A DNA stretch of 64,000 nucleotides from Nocardiopsis sp. CNT312. Lineage in GTDB: Bacteria > Actinomycetota > Actinomycetes > Streptosporangiales > Streptosporangiaceae. Numbering within the stretch: position 1 is the first letter of the stretch; every line of letters begins with the position of its first letter. Both the position numbers and the translations under genes were made by a program. The stretch covers positions 62,001-126,000 of the forward strand of contig NZ_AZXF01000011.1 of NCBI RefSeq assembly GCF_000515115.1, given 5' to 3'. Positions 8,195 through 18,418 of the stretch are shown in pieces. The notes under the pieces were generated by a model, which worked only from the letters and a program-made list of their open reading frames with translations, was not told the DNA's origin and ran no database searches.

Positions 8195-9369
8195 GCGCCC
8201 CACCCGGCCTGCTGTCCGCCCCTGCGCTCGTCGATGACGCGCTCGGCGTAGCCGGAGCGGGCGTGGGCGGCCATGGGGTCGGCGTCCAGGCCGAGGGAGG
8301 CGCGCAGCTCAGCCAGCATCGGGCGCACGTCGGTGTTGTAGGCGTCCATGAGGACGGCGTTGGCGCCGAGGACGTCGCCCTCGGTCTGGGCCCGGGCGAG
8401 CGCGTCGCCATCGACGAGCAGGGCCTTGGCGGTGGCCTCCTGCACGTTCATGACGGAGCGGATCTGCCCGCCGATCTTGGGCTCGATGTTGTGGCACTGG
8501 TCGAGCATGAACGCCACCTCGGTGTCGGCGGCCAGGCCGCCGCCGCGCACGACCTCGTACATGATGCGGAACAGCTGGAAGGGGTCGGCTGCGCCGACCA
8601 TGAGGTCGTCGTCGGCGTAGAAGCGCGAGTTGAAGTCGAAGGCGCCGAGCTTCCCGGCGCGCAGCAGGAACGCGACGATGAACTCGATGTTGGTGTGGGC
8701 GGCGTGGTGGCCGGTGTCGACGCAGACCACGGCCTTCTCCCCGAGTTCGAGGCAGTGGGCGTAGGCCGTGCCCCAGTCGGGGACGTCGGTGGCGTAGAAG
8801 GCGGGTTCGAAGAGCTTGTACTCCAACAGGATGCGCTGGTCGTCGCCGAGGCGGCCGTAGACCTCGGAGAGGGCCTCGGCGAGGCGGTCCTGGCGGGCGC
8901 GCAGGTCGTCCTGGCCTGGGTAGTTGGTGCCGTCGGAGAACCACAGCTTGAGGTCGCGCGACCCGGTGGCGTCCATGACGTCGACGCACTCCAGGAGGTG
9001 GTCGACGGCCTTGCGGCGGACCTTGGGGTCGGGGTTGGTGACGCTGCCGAGCTTGTAGTCGTCGTCCTGGAAGACGTTGGAGTTGATGGTGCCGACGGCG
9101 ACGCCCAGGTCCCGCGCGTGGGCGGCGAGCGCGGAGTAGTCGTCCACCCTGTCCCAGGGGATGTGGAGGGCGACGGTGGGCGCGACGCCGGTGAGGCGGT
9201 GCACCTCGGCGGAGTCGGCGATCTTCTCCCAGGGGTCACGGGGGACACCGGGCTGTCCGAAGACCTTGAATCGGGTGCCGGAGTTGCCGAACGCCCAGGA
9301 GGGGAGCTCGATGTGCTGGCGCCGCAGGGTCTCCAGAGCGGCCGCCCGGCGGTCGGAGGGAGCTGCCAC
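8191..9369 (-). CDS. rhaI: L-rhamnose isomerase RhaI
   Basis: Converts L-rhamnose to L-rhamnulose. The 392-residue protein is of the xylose-isomerase-like TIM-barrel type (Pseudomonas stutzeri/Gram-positive RhaI subtype), with the metal-site segments LLEYKLFEPAFYATDVPDWG, CVDTGHHAAHTNIEF and FDFNSRFYADDDL. GTG at 9369 with GGAGAA six bases upstream is chosen. The frame is open further upstream to 9444, but that part carries the operator and promoter sequences. First gene of the rha operon. No rhamnose transporter, mutarotase or regulator gene is in the window. Confidence 0.94.
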   Translation of the reverse strand: MAAPSDRRAAALETLRRQHIELPSWAFGNSGTRFKVFGQPGVPRDPWEKIADSAEVHRLTGVAPTVALHIPWDRVDDYSALAAHARDLGVAVGTINSNVFQDDDYKLGSVTNPDPKVRRKAVDHLLECVDVMDATGSRDLKLWFSDGTNYPGQDDLRARQDRLAEALSEVYGRLGDDQRILLEYKLFEPAFYATDVPDWGTAYAHCLELGEKAVVCVDTGHHAAHTNIEFIVAFLLRAGKLGAFDFNSRFYADDDLMVGAADPFQLFRIMYEVVRGGGLAADTEVAFMLDQCHNIEPKIGGQIRSVMNVQEATAKALLVDGDALARAQTEGDVLGANAVLMDAYNTDVRPMLAELRASLGLDADPMAAHARSGYAERVIDERRGGQQAGWGA

Positions 9370-9431
9370 GGTGATTCTCCGTTCGGATGGGACGGTGGTG
9401 GGACCGCCGGGGCAGGGAGGACCGACGGCTT

Positions 9432-9543
9432 TGAATCGTTTCACTGAGGTTGCGCTGAAGCTACCTTCGGCGTTCCAGGCCTGTCAAGAGCCCCTGCCAC
9501 GGAGAGCACAGAACCCCGATCCATCAGTGATTGAAACGTTTTA
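9432..9543 (-). promoter_or_regulatory. rha operon promoter with two LacI-type operators
   Basis: On the minus strand a -35 TTGACA (9482-9487) and -10 TAGCTT (9458-9463) are 18 bases apart. TGAATCGTTTCA (9432-9443) lies just downstream of the expected start of transcription. A second near-identical palindrome TGAAACGTTTTA (9532-9543) sits exactly 100 bases further upstream. Both resemble operators of LacI/GalR-family sugar repressors with a central CG. The pair would suit repression by DNA looping. The repressor itself is not in the window. Confidence 0.65.
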
Positions 9544-9667
9544 TTATCATAGTAGACCAGATCGGTGTCGACGACCGGCCCCAAGATGCCCCCGAAGCCG
9601 CTCCCACCTGGGTAAAGGCCACGCCGATATCCGTGACAGGTCTGCACGCGGGTGGAACGCTGATTCC

Positions 9668-9874
9668 ATGGGCGAAAAACAGAAGGCGGTCCTGTCGGGC
9701 GGACCGGAAGATCTCACACAGCGGATCGTGCCGGCCCCGCGCGCGGGAGACGACGTGAAGGTGCCGTTCCGCGGAGGTTACGAACACTTCAGCCCCACGG
9801 CGCGGCACGAGACGACGCGGGAGGGCGACCTGCCCGTCTACGAGTGGACCTCACGCACGGAGATGGTCTCCTAG
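9668..9874 (+). CDS. DUF5988 family small protein
   Basis: 68-residue protein MGEKQKAVLSGGPEDLTQRI, with the family's KVPFRGGYEHF and VYEWTSRTEM segments. DUF5988 proteins are short actinomycete proteins of unknown function, often found near biosynthetic genes; here no such cluster adjoins. ATG at 9668 has GGTGGAA about 10 bases upstream. It is transcribed divergently from the rha operon, and operator 9532-9543 lies between them, so it might be co-regulated. It ends at the shared hairpin 9901-9937. Confidence 0.75.
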   Translation: MGEKQKAVLSGGPEDLTQRIVPAPRAGDDVKVPFRGGYEHFSPTARHETTREGDLPVYEWTSRTEMVS

Positions 9875-9900
9875 GAACGGCGGCGTTCCGGGGCCGCACG

Positions 9901-9937
9901 GAGTCGGCGGCGGACACGGGTGCCCGCCGCCGGACTC
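9901..9937. terminator. Bidirectional hairpin between converging genes
   Basis: GAGTCGGCGGCGG pairs with CCGCCGCCGGACTC with one bulged base and a loop of about 10 bases. It sits between the stop of the DUF5988 gene and the stop of the converging gene at 9936. Confidence 0.6.
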
Positions 9938-11468
9938 AGAACACGAGCAGCAGGAGGCAGACCAGGAAGAGGACGGCGGCGGCGGACGCCGCCACCAGGA
10001 ACGGGGTATTGGCGGTGATCGGGGACCGCTGGGGCGCCTCCTGGGAGCCGCGCACCTCCAACTCCCCCATGAACCCGGGGTTGAGCTGGTGCACCATGCC
10101 GTTGACCGCACGCTCCAGCGACAGGACGTCCCGGGCCTCCTCGACCGCCTGGAGCAGGAGCCTCAGCCGCTGGTCCACCGCGCCCCCCGTGGGGAGCTCC
10201 TCGGTGGACTCCTCCCGGGCCGCCGGGGGCGGCGGGATCTGATCCGTCCTCTCACCGTCCACCGGCCGAGGCGGGATCCGGTCCGTGGCCTCCTCGTCTA
10301 CCGGTGGCTGTGGAGCCCGGTTCGCGAGCTCCTCCCGGGCCGCCGGGGGCGGCGGGATCCGGTCGGTGGCCTCACCGCCCGCGAGCGACTCCGTGGCCTC
10401 CTCGTCCACCGGCGGCGGAATCCGATCCGTCTCCTCGCCGTCCACGGACCGCGGTGGAACCCGCTCCGTGGCCTCCTCACCGGCCGCCCGCGCGGCCGGG
10501 GCCGATCCGGTGGCCATGCCCTCCTGCGCGGCCCGGTTGTGCAGGCTCTCCAGCACCCTGGCGTAGGCGCCGTCGGGGTCGGCGGTGAGGAGACGCCACT
10601 CCTCCTCGGAGAGGATCTCGTCCCCGGAGTTGAGCCGGTTGGTCAGCCACCCGGCGACGTCGCGGTAGGCGCTGTGGGAGCGGGGCGGCGCAGAGAGGTC
10701 GACCGGGCCCGCCCCGTTGGCCCGCATACCCCGGTACGGGGGGCGAAAGGCGATCCGCGGCGGGATGAGGCCGCTCTCCTCGCGCGTGGGCCAGGGCTCG
10801 TGGGTGGCGAACGACCAGTCGATCCCGGGGAAGCGCGGCCGGGAACCGCGACCGAGGACACGGTACAGCGCCCGATACAGGCCCCACATGAGCACGATCC
10901 GCTCCTGCCGCTCCAGTTCCCTGGTGCCGTAGGAGGTGAGGACGTCGACGGGGGAGAACGGGTCGGACAGCACCGCGGTGACGAGGTTGACCAGCGCGGG
11001 GTGGGCCAGGGCGTCGCTGTCCAGGGTGCCGTTGATGTGCACCGCCTGCTCACGGCTCGGCAGACCCACGGCCTGGAGGGAGCCCCAGCCCGGGGACGCG
11101 TCCGCGGCCCCTCCCAGCCAGTCGCTTGCGGCGCAGATCAGCGCCATCGTGGGGGTGACGTTCGTACCGAACAGGGCCCGTGCGCTACCCTCCCGGCCCT
11201 CGCTCCCGGGGAGGCGGTACAGCAGCACCCCCTGGCCGTCGTCGAAGCGCCGGTACCAGTAGCCGTCCCGGGCCTGGCCGCCGGCGAACCGCGGTGCGGC
11301 GACGGGGGCGAGCCGGTTGTTCCAGGTGGCCAGCCGGTCGTGGTCCGCCCGCGTCCCGGGCAGGGACGTGGCGCTGGGCCCGGGCCCGGGACCCAGCAGG
11401 CCGCCCTCGCCGCTGAAGTGGATCTGGTGCATGGCGCCGCTGGCCGTGCTCTGCGTGCCGGTCAACAT
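9936..11468 (-). CDS. Tail-anchored membrane protein with proline-rich repeat linker
   Basis: 510 residues, no recognised family. There is no signal peptide. Residues 1-300 look globular and begin MLTGTQSTASGAMHQIHFSG. Residues ~310-430 are a low-complexity linker of imperfect repeats around EATDRIPP and PPPAAREE. The C-terminus is one hydrophobic helix (FLVAASAAAVLFLVCLLLLVF) ending two residues before the stop, the layout of a tail-anchored protein with its bulk in the cytosol. ATG at 11468 has a GAAGGGTGGG stretch just upstream. The N-terminal region faintly recalls actinobacterial GTPase-associated proteins, but I cannot support a function. Confidence 0.7.
   Translation of the reverse strand: MLTGTQSTASGAMHQIHFSGEGGLLGPGPGPSATSLPGTRADHDRLATWNNRLAPVAAPRFAGGQARDGYWYRRFDDGQGVLLYRLPGSEGREGSARALFGTNVTPTMALICAASDWLGGAADASPGWGSLQAVGLPSREQAVHINGTLDSDALAHPALVNLVTAVLSDPFSPVDVLTSYGTRELERQERIVLMWGLYRALYRVLGRGSRPRFPGIDWSFATHEPWPTREESGLIPPRIAFRPPYRGMRANGAGPVDLSAPPRSHSAYRDVAGWLTNRLNSGDEILSEEEWRLLTADPDGAYARVLESLHNRAAQEGMATGSAPAARAAGEEATERVPPRSVDGEETDRIPPPVDEEATESLAGGEATDRIPPPPAAREELANRAPQPPVDEEATDRIPPRPVDGERTDQIPPPPAAREESTEELPTGGAVDQRLRLLLQAVEEARDVLSLERAVNGMVHQLNPGFMGELEVRGSQEAPQRSPITANTPFLVAASAAAVLFLVCLLLLVF
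10195..10485 (-). repeat. Degenerate coding repeats in the linker of the tail-anchored protein
   Basis: Recurrent DNA blocks such as GGCGGGATCCGGTC, CCGTGGCCTCCTCG and TCCTCCCGGGCCGCC appear two to five times each, encoding DRIPPP, EEATD and AAREE units. They look like internal duplications that may vary in number between strains. Confidence 0.65.
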
Positions 11469-11739
11469 CCCACCCTTCGTGCGCGCGGAGGGGGCCGCGC
11501 ACAGAAGAGGAGTGTACGGTCCCCCCTCACGGCCATCAATAACGGCCTCGGGAAGAGGCCCGTCGCTGCGGGCACCATTCCCTGCGTCCGGACGGTCCGG
11601 AACGCTCTCCGCACCGGCGAGGGGGACTCACGCGAAGACACGCACGCGTACTCCCCTGCCGTGATCAGGGAGAACGGGAAAAGGGGTATGAACGTCCCCG
11701 TCGGCCTCAGGAGAGTTCCGGTCTTTTCGCACACATCCC

Positions 11740-13320
11740 CTAACCATCGACGGCGACGACCCCGCCGACCGGCCCTTCGAGCCGGTAGTCGTCCAGGGCG
11801 GTGACCGCGTACCCCGCGCCCGCACCGGCCGGAGCCGGGTCGGTCAGGGCCGTGCCCCCGGTAACGCCGACCAGGTTCTCCGGTGCCACGGCCGCACAGG
11901 CGTCCTCCCCCACGGCGTCGGCAAGGCGGTATACCGCGTAGAAGCGGGCGCCCTCGGCCGCTTCCCAGGACACCTCGACCCCGTCCCCGGCGGAGGCGGC
12001 GGCCACTCCGCCGACCGGGCCGGTCAGGGGCTCCTGGCCGGTGGGGGCGGTCGCCACGGGCAGGACCGGGCGGGTGTAATGCGTGCGCGCAAGGTACCCG
12101 TAGGCGTCGGCGGCGTTCCCGCGCAGGCTTCCCAGAGAGAAGTAGACGTCGCCGACGACACCGGGCAGGTCGGCGGAGTAGTCGAGCTGCGCGCTCAGCG
12201 CGTCCTCGCCCCGCCAGTGCTCGTCACCCGCCTTGTAGGCGGCCTGGCCGATGTACAGGTCCACACCGGTGCCCGCCACCTGCGCCGACCACCAGTCGGC
12301 CAGGACCTCGTAGTCGGCGATGCCGAGGCCGCGGTACCAGTAGAGCTGCGGGGTGACGTAGTCGACCGTGCCCTCTCGGATCCAGGCCAGGGTGTCGGCG
12401 TGCTGGGCGCCGTAGGACTCCAGCCCGGCCGTCGCCGACCCCTCCGGGTCGCTGTCGTCGTTGCGCCAGATGCCGAACGGGGAGATACCGAAGCTCACCC
12501 ACGGCTCGGTCTCCTCGATTCCGGCGTGCACGTCGGCGACGAGCCGGTTCACGTTCTCCCTGCGCCAGTCGTCGCGATCGTCGAAACCGTCGCCGTGGGC
12601 CTGCCAGGTGGCGTCGTCGTCGAAGTCCTCCCCCTCCTTCGGATAGGGGTAGAAGTAGTCGTCGAAGTGCACGCCGTCCACGTCATAGCGCTCGACCACG
12701 TCGAGGATGACGCCGGTGACCCACGCGCGCACCTCGGGGTCGCCGGGGTCGAAGTAGGCCTCGTCGCCGTACTCGACCACCCAGTCGGGGTTCTCCACGG
12801 CCGGGTGGCCGTCGGCGAGGTCCGATACGTCGGTGTCCTGGAACCCGATCCGGTAGGGGTTGAACCACGCGTGCAGTTCCAGACCGCGCTCGTGGGCCCC
12901 CCTCACCGCGTACTCCAACGGGTCGTAACCGGGGTCACCGCCCTGCTCCCCGGTGAGGTAGCGCGCCCACGGCTCCAGGTCGGAGGTGTAGACCGCGTCG
13001 GCGGTGGGCCGCACCTGGAGGAAGACGGCGTTCAGGCCCAAGCCGGCGGCGGCGTCGAGGTGGCCGTCCAGTTCCTCGCGCTGTTCGTCGGCAGACAGCC
13101 CTGTTTCGGAGGGCCAGTCGATGTTGCGGACCGTGGTGAGCCAGGCACCGCGCATCGCGCGCTTGTCGGGGGCGTCCGCACACGCGGCAAGGCCCACGGG
13201 GTCCTGCTCGCCTTCCGCGCCCCCGCCGCCGTTCTCGGCAGCGGAACACCCCGCCAGCAGCAGCGCCGCGGCCACGACCGCAGCCGCCGACGATGCCCCG
13301 CTCCGTGTGTCCCTGCCCAT
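11740..13320 (-). CDS. GHL10 (DUF187) glycoside hydrolase-like lipoprotein
   Basis: 526 residues. A signal sequence ends in lipobox LAGC (Cys25), followed by a glycine-rich spacer. Residues ~55-400 match the glycosyl hydrolase-like 10 family (YngK type): RGAWLTTVRNIDWPS, LNAVFLQVRPTADAVYTS, ELHAWFNPYRI, DGVHFDDYFYPYP with the paired acidic residues, and VDYVTPQLYWYRG. A C-terminal domain of about 90 residues resembles fibronectin type III. Such proteins probably cleave glycans at the cell surface; substrate unknown. ATG at 13320 has GGAAGGGG upstream. Confidence 0.9.
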   Translation of the reverse strand: MGRDTRSGASSAAAVVAAALLLAGCSAAENGGGGAEGEQDPVGLAACADAPDKRAMRGAWLTTVRNIDWPSETGLSADEQREELDGHLDAAAGLGLNAVFLQVRPTADAVYTSDLEPWARYLTGEQGGDPGYDPLEYAVRGAHERGLELHAWFNPYRIGFQDTDVSDLADGHPAVENPDWVVEYGDEAYFDPGDPEVRAWVTGVILDVVERYDVDGVHFDDYFYPYPKEGEDFDDDATWQAHGDGFDDRDDWRRENVNRLVADVHAGIEETEPWVSFGISPFGIWRNDDSDPEGSATAGLESYGAQHADTLAWIREGTVDYVTPQLYWYRGLGIADYEVLADWWSAQVAGTGVDLYIGQAAYKAGDEHWRGEDALSAQLDYSADLPGVVGDVYFSLGSLRGNAADAYGYLARTHYTRPVLPVATAPTGQEPLTGPVGGVAAASAGDGVEVSWEAAEGARFYAVYRLADAVGEDACAAVAPENLVGVTGGTALTDPAPAGAGAGYAVTALDDYRLEGPVGGVVAVDG

Positions 13321-13463
13321 GGGGCCGCCCCTTCCGTGCTCACCCGCATCACCCGTCAGCAGGGACTGAACCCGACCGCGGAGCGGAGGTCAAGTCGGGG
13401 CCGCCCCTGAGCAGGCAGGGGACCCCGACCGGGTCACGCGCGGAGGTCCTACACTCGATTCCC

Positions 13464-14744
13464 GTGAGCGCCGTCCCGCCCCCGCCGCAACTGTTCGTCC
13501 GTACCGTCTCCGTGCCCGACGACACGGAGAGCCTGGTGCGCCTCCTGCCGCCCGAGGCCCCGCTGGCCTGGCTGAACAGCGGCGAGGGTCTCGTGGGATG
13601 GGGTACGGCCGCGCGGCTGGACGTGGGCGGCGCACCCGAACCGGCCGGGCCCACCGACACCGGCCGGTTCACGCGGGGCGCGCACTGGTTCGCCGGGCTG
13701 CGGGAGCACGCCGCCGTCGAGGACGGGGTCGCCCTCCCGGGGACCGGCCTGGTCGCCTTCGGCACCTTCACCTTCGCCCCCGCCTCCGAGGGCTCCGCGC
13801 TGGTGGTCCCGCAAGTCCTGGTCGGCAGGCGCGGCGGCCGGTCCTGGATGACCACCGTGAGCGGGGAACCGGACGGGAGCCCCGACACGCTCCCCGTCCC
13901 CTTTCCCGCCGCGTGGCCGGTGGGTCCCCTCTCCTGGGAGCCGGGGTCGCTCGGCGACAGTGCGTGGACGGACGCCGTCAGCGGCACCGTCGAGCGCATC
14001 CGCTCCGGCCTGCTCGACAAGGCGGTCCTGGCCCGCGACTCCGTCGCCGTCGCCGAGGCCCCCATCGACGTGCGCACCCTCCTGGAGCGGCTGCGGTTGC
14101 GCTACCCCGGCTGCTTCACCTTCTCCGTGGACGGCATGGTGGGCGCCACACCGGAACTGCTGCTGCGCCGCGAGGGCGACCGGCTGGCCTCCCTGGTCCT
14201 GGCCGGTACGCGGCCGCGTGGCCGGGACGCCGGAGAGGACCGGCGCCTGGCCGAGGAGATGGTGTCCTCCCCCAAGGACGTCGAGGAGCACCGACTGGCC
14301 GTGGACTCCCTGCGCACCGCGCTGGGGCCGCTCAGCCGGGAACTGGACGTGCCCGACACACCGGAACTGCTCGCCCTGGCCAACGTCCAGCACCTGGCCA
14401 CCCCGGTCAGCGCCCGGCTGGCGCCCGGCGTGTCGGCGCTGGAGGCGGTGGCCGCCCTGCACCCCACGGCCGCGGTCGGGGGGACGCCCACCGTGGAAGC
14501 CATGCGGCTGATCGCCGAGGTGGAGGGGATGGACCGCGGCGGCTACGCGGGGCCTGTGGGCTGGCTCGACGGGGCGGGCAACGCCGAGTGGGGTATCGCG
14601 CTGCGCTCGGCGCGTGTGGAGGGGGAGCGGGCCCGGCTGTTCGCCGGCTGCGGGATCGTGGCCGGTTCGGACCCGCGGGCGGAGCTGGCCGAGACCGAGG
14701 CGAAGTTCCAGGCGATGCGCGAGGCCCTCACCGACCCACGCTGA
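13464..14744 (+). CDS. menF: Isochorismate synthase MenF
   Basis: Converts chorismate to isochorismate, the entry step of menaquinone synthesis (or of a salicylate-type siderophore). 426 residues with the chorismate-binding fold: FSVDGMVGATPELLLRRE, VLAGTRPRGRDAGEDR, SSPKDVEEHRLAVDSLR, HPTAAVGGTPT, and the C-terminal FAGCGIVAGSDPRAELAETE. The GTG at 13464 has no ribosome site but a TACACT -10-like element at 13450-13455, so the mRNA may be leaderless. No other men genes lie beside it, so menaquinone is inferred from family size and the absence of siderophore genes. Confidence 0.9.
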   Translation: MSAVPPPPQLFVRTVSVPDDTESLVRLLPPEAPLAWLNSGEGLVGWGTAARLDVGGAPEPAGPTDTGRFTRGAHWFAGLREHAAVEDGVALPGTGLVAFGTFTFAPASEGSALVVPQVLVGRRGGRSWMTTVSGEPDGSPDTLPVPFPAAWPVGPLSWEPGSLGDSAWTDAVSGTVERIRSGLLDKAVLARDSVAVAEAPIDVRTLLERLRLRYPGCFTFSVDGMVGATPELLLRREGDRLASLVLAGTRPRGRDAGEDRRLAEEMVSSPKDVEEHRLAVDSLRTALGPLSRELDVPDTPELLALANVQHLATPVSARLAPGVSALEAVAALHPTAAVGGTPTVEAMRLIAEVEGMDRGGYAGPVGWLDGAGNAEWGIALRSARVEGERARLFAGCGIVAGSDPRAELAETEAKFQAMREALTDPR

Positions 14745-14806
14745 GCGGGGCCGGTGAACGGGTGCGCCCCGCTGGAGGCACACAGGACGCACCCGAGCTC
14801 GGAGGA

Positions 14807-14848
14807 GGCGTGACGGTACCGACCGCCGCGCGGTTCAGCCGTCACGCC
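14807..14848. terminator. Compound hairpin between menF and the cellulase
   Basis: GGCGTGACGG (14807-14816) pairs perfectly with CCGTCACGCC (14839-14848). The loop contains a second small hairpin ACCGC-CGC-GCGGT. Located between converging stops. Confidence 0.55.
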
Positions 14849-14858
14849 CGAGGCGGCC

Positions 14859-16301
<1,443 letters not shown>

Positions 16302-16397
16302 TCACCGGGAGGCTACACCGAGCGCCCCTCCGTGACTAGGGGGGCTGAGAACTTCACCGGGGCGTTCGCACCCGCTCCCCGGACTCGGCGGCTGGGG

Positions 16398-16660
16398 CGC
16401 GTAGGCGTCGATGTCCTCTTGGGCCCGGTCCACGAACCGCCGGGCCCGGCCGGAGAGGCGGTGCCCCGCGGTCCGCACCAACGAGACCCGCTCCAGGTGC
16501 GGCCTGGGCTCCAGCGCCCCGGCCGCGACGGGCGGCCCCTCGTAGCTGCGGCGGATGCGGGGAAGCTGGATGAACAGCGAGCATCCGAGCCCCTGGGCGA
16601 CCAGCGAGCGCACCGGTTCGAAGTGCGGTGTGCACAGCCGCACCCGCGGGGACGGCCCCT
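16398..16660 (-). pseudogene. Remnant of a LysR-type regulator (C-terminal domain)
   Basis: The minus strand encodes FEPVRSLVAQGLGCSLFIQL, then RSYEGPPV and LSGRARRFVDRAQEDID. These are characteristic of the last third of the LysR effector-binding domain. No helix-turn-helix sequence precedes it in any frame up to 16929, so the 5' two-thirds have been lost or scrambled. The rest of 16301-16929 holds nothing else I can identify. Confidence 0.55.
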
Positions 16661-16929
16661 GCGTCCGGACAGCGGTCCGCACCCGCTCAAGAACCTCACC
16701 GAACGCGGCGCGGCCGTGCTGCGCGCAGCACGGCCCGCTGGCCGCGCTTGGCCTCCCGCAGCGCTGCGCCGCAGGGGCCGCGGCCCGCCCCCGACTCTCC
16801 GGAGACGGACCGCGACGACGGGCGGAAGACCTTTCAGGGGGGTGCATCAGGGCCTGTCAGGCGAGGTCAGGTGCGCTATGCCCCAGACGGCGTCCTCGGG
16901 TCCCCGACGGGCCGGGCGCCTTCACGGGC

Positions 16930-17526
16930 TCACTCCAGCAGACGGGCGAAGGCGGCGTCGACCAACGCCGGGAGGCGTTCGGGGGCTCCGCCCGCCTGCG
17001 TGCGGCCGGAGCGGTAGCAGGCGGTGGCGAGTTCGGCGGCCAGGACCGCCACGGAGCGCTCGGCGCCCAGGTCGCCGAGGGCCCTGGCCATGGCCTCGGC
17101 GTAGTCGCGTTGCTTGGTGAGCTCCCGGGCGGCCAGGTCGGGGTTCTCCGCCAGCAGGCGCTCGTGGCGCAGATAGGCTTCACGGTCCTCGGTCCGGGCG
17201 GTCGCCAGTGCGTCCACAACCCGGCGCAGGTACGCCAGCGCGGCCGACAGGGAGTCCCCGAGGGGCCGTTCCGGCGGCGGGACGAGGCGGCCGACCTCCT
17301 GGGGGCCGGGCACGCGCTGAGCGCCGAAGACCACCTCCTGCTTGTCGCCGAAGTACCGGAAGAAGGTGGCCCGGCCGACCTCGGCACGGTCGGCGATGTC
17401 GCTGACGGTGACCCGGTCGAAGCCGCGCTCGGCGAACAGGGCGAGCGCGGCGGCGACGATGCTCTCGCGCGTGCGCCGACGCTTGCGCTCACGGGGCGAC
17501 TCGGTCCGCCCCAATGGTCGTTCCAT
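16930..17526 (-). CDS. TetR/AcrR-family transcriptional regulator
   Basis: 198 residues. The N-terminal helix-turn-helix is clear: TRESIVAAALALFAERGFDR, then VSDIADRAEVGRATFFRYFG. The C-terminal ligand domain is unassigned. ATG at 17526 is preceded by TAAGAT 6 bases upstream and no ribosome site, suggesting a leaderless mRNA with autoregulation possible at that promoter. It is oriented the same way as the terpene operon to its right but separated from it by 316 bases; its target is unknown. Confidence 0.9.
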   Translation of the reverse strand: MERPLGRTESPRERKRRRTRESIVAAALALFAERGFDRVTVSDIADRAEVGRATFFRYFGDKQEVVFGAQRVPGPQEVGRLVPPPERPLGDSLSAALAYLRRVVDALATARTEDREAYLRHERLLAENPDLAARELTKQRDYAEAMARALGDLGAERSVAVLAAELATACYRSGRTQAGGAPERLPALVDAAFARLLE

Positions 17527-17842
17527 ATCACCATCTTAGGGCCGACTCTCCTACCTGGGGCGGTATCCGATTCTTCGGTCGGCTCGGAGCAGTCCGCAGG
17601 GGAACCGTCCGAAGCGCCGGGTCCCGGGCCGAGCCTTTTCCGGAACGCCGGGGAAGAGGGCTTCGCCCGGTGCCCGGGCACCCGGCTGAAGAGCATCACC
17701 GGCGTCGGCGCGCCCCATGAGGCGTGCGGCCGGTCGCGCGGGAAGCCGGGAAAGGGCGAGGGCTCGGCCGGGGCCGATGACGCGAAGGGCCGCCCACCGG
17801 CGTGGCGGGCCGCTGAACGGGTGGGCGGCCCCGGGACCGGTG
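17527..17842. other. Intergenic region, no gene seen
   Basis: 316 bases between the terpene/encapsulin gene row and the TetR gene. I see only the TetR promoter at the left end, and no hairpin strong enough to call. Confidence 0.5.
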
Positions 17843-18400
17843 TCACTCGACGCGGTCGCCCTCAGGATCCCCGGCTGCACGCACGAGCGTGTCGTAGGTG
17901 TCGCTGATGGGTTCCAAGTCCACTCCCAGGCTCCGTGCCCAGGCGGCCAACTCCCCCTGGACGGCTCGGGCGTCACGGTCGTCGTCGGCGACGATCTCCA
18001 GTTCCAGGAACACGCCGACCCTGCGGACGAGGTCGACGCAGACCAGCATCCGGTCGACCACACCCACCCTGCGGTACTTGACGATGCGCAGGCTCGGGAC
18101 ATAGCCCATCGCCAGAACGGCGGCGTGCATCTGTGCCCGGTCGGCGACGGCCGACTCGTGCTCCACACACTCCATCGGCAGTGCCGAGGGGGTCTTGGTC
18201 GTGAACACGTGCATGCCGTCCTGGGTACGCAGACGGCAGAAGGTGCGCCCCGCCCTGGGCATCCCCGGATCCCAGTCGGCGGGCGCGTAGGCCTGGTCGT
18301 CCTGGAGCACCGGCTCCCCCAGTTCGACACCCGCCCGGTCGAGGGCCTCCAGGAGGGCGTCGAGGTCCGCCACACGGTACTTGGTCTCGATCTCGCGCAT
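17843..18400 (-). CDS. CYTH-domain protein, class IV adenylate cyclase-like
   Basis: 185 residues with the CYTH tunnel-fold signature: ExExK at residues 3-7 (EIETK), a following DDQAYAP tyrosine segment, basic strand TFCRLRT, TTKTP, the acidic pair in MECVEHES, IVKYRR, and FLELEI near the end. CYTH members include class IV adenylate cyclases (CyaB), thiamine triphosphatases and tripolyphosphatases, all acting on triphosphates with divalent metals. The sequence spacing is most like CyaB, but the substrate cannot be settled from sequence. It starts 18 bases after the idi stop, so it is probably the last gene of the encapsulin/terpene operon. The ribosome site is weak. Confidence 0.8.
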   Translation of the reverse strand: MREIETKYRVADLDALLEALDRAGVELGEPVLQDDQAYAPADWDPGMPRAGRTFCRLRTQDGMHVFTTKTPSALPMECVEHESAVADRAQMHAAVLAMGYVPSLRIVKYRRVGVVDRMLVCVDLVRRVGVFLELEIVADDDRDARAVQGELAAWARSLGVDLEPISDTYDTLVRAAGDPEGDRVE

Positions 18401-18418
18401 CGGTCGGCCCGGAGTGCC

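Noticed and set aside
9370-9444. Longer start for RhaI at 9444
   Set aside because: The extra 25 codons cover the operator and expected transcription start. The GTG at 9369 has GGAGAA at good spacing.
10089-11804. 571-codon frame antisense to the tail-anchored protein
   Set aside because: Shadow frame; the minus-strand protein has a ribosome-site-like start, coherent repeats and a terminal membrane helix.
16605-16632. tRNA T-arm-like GGTTCGAA
   Set aside because: No acceptor or anticodon stems can be built around it, and it falls in the LysR remnant (residues FEPVRS).
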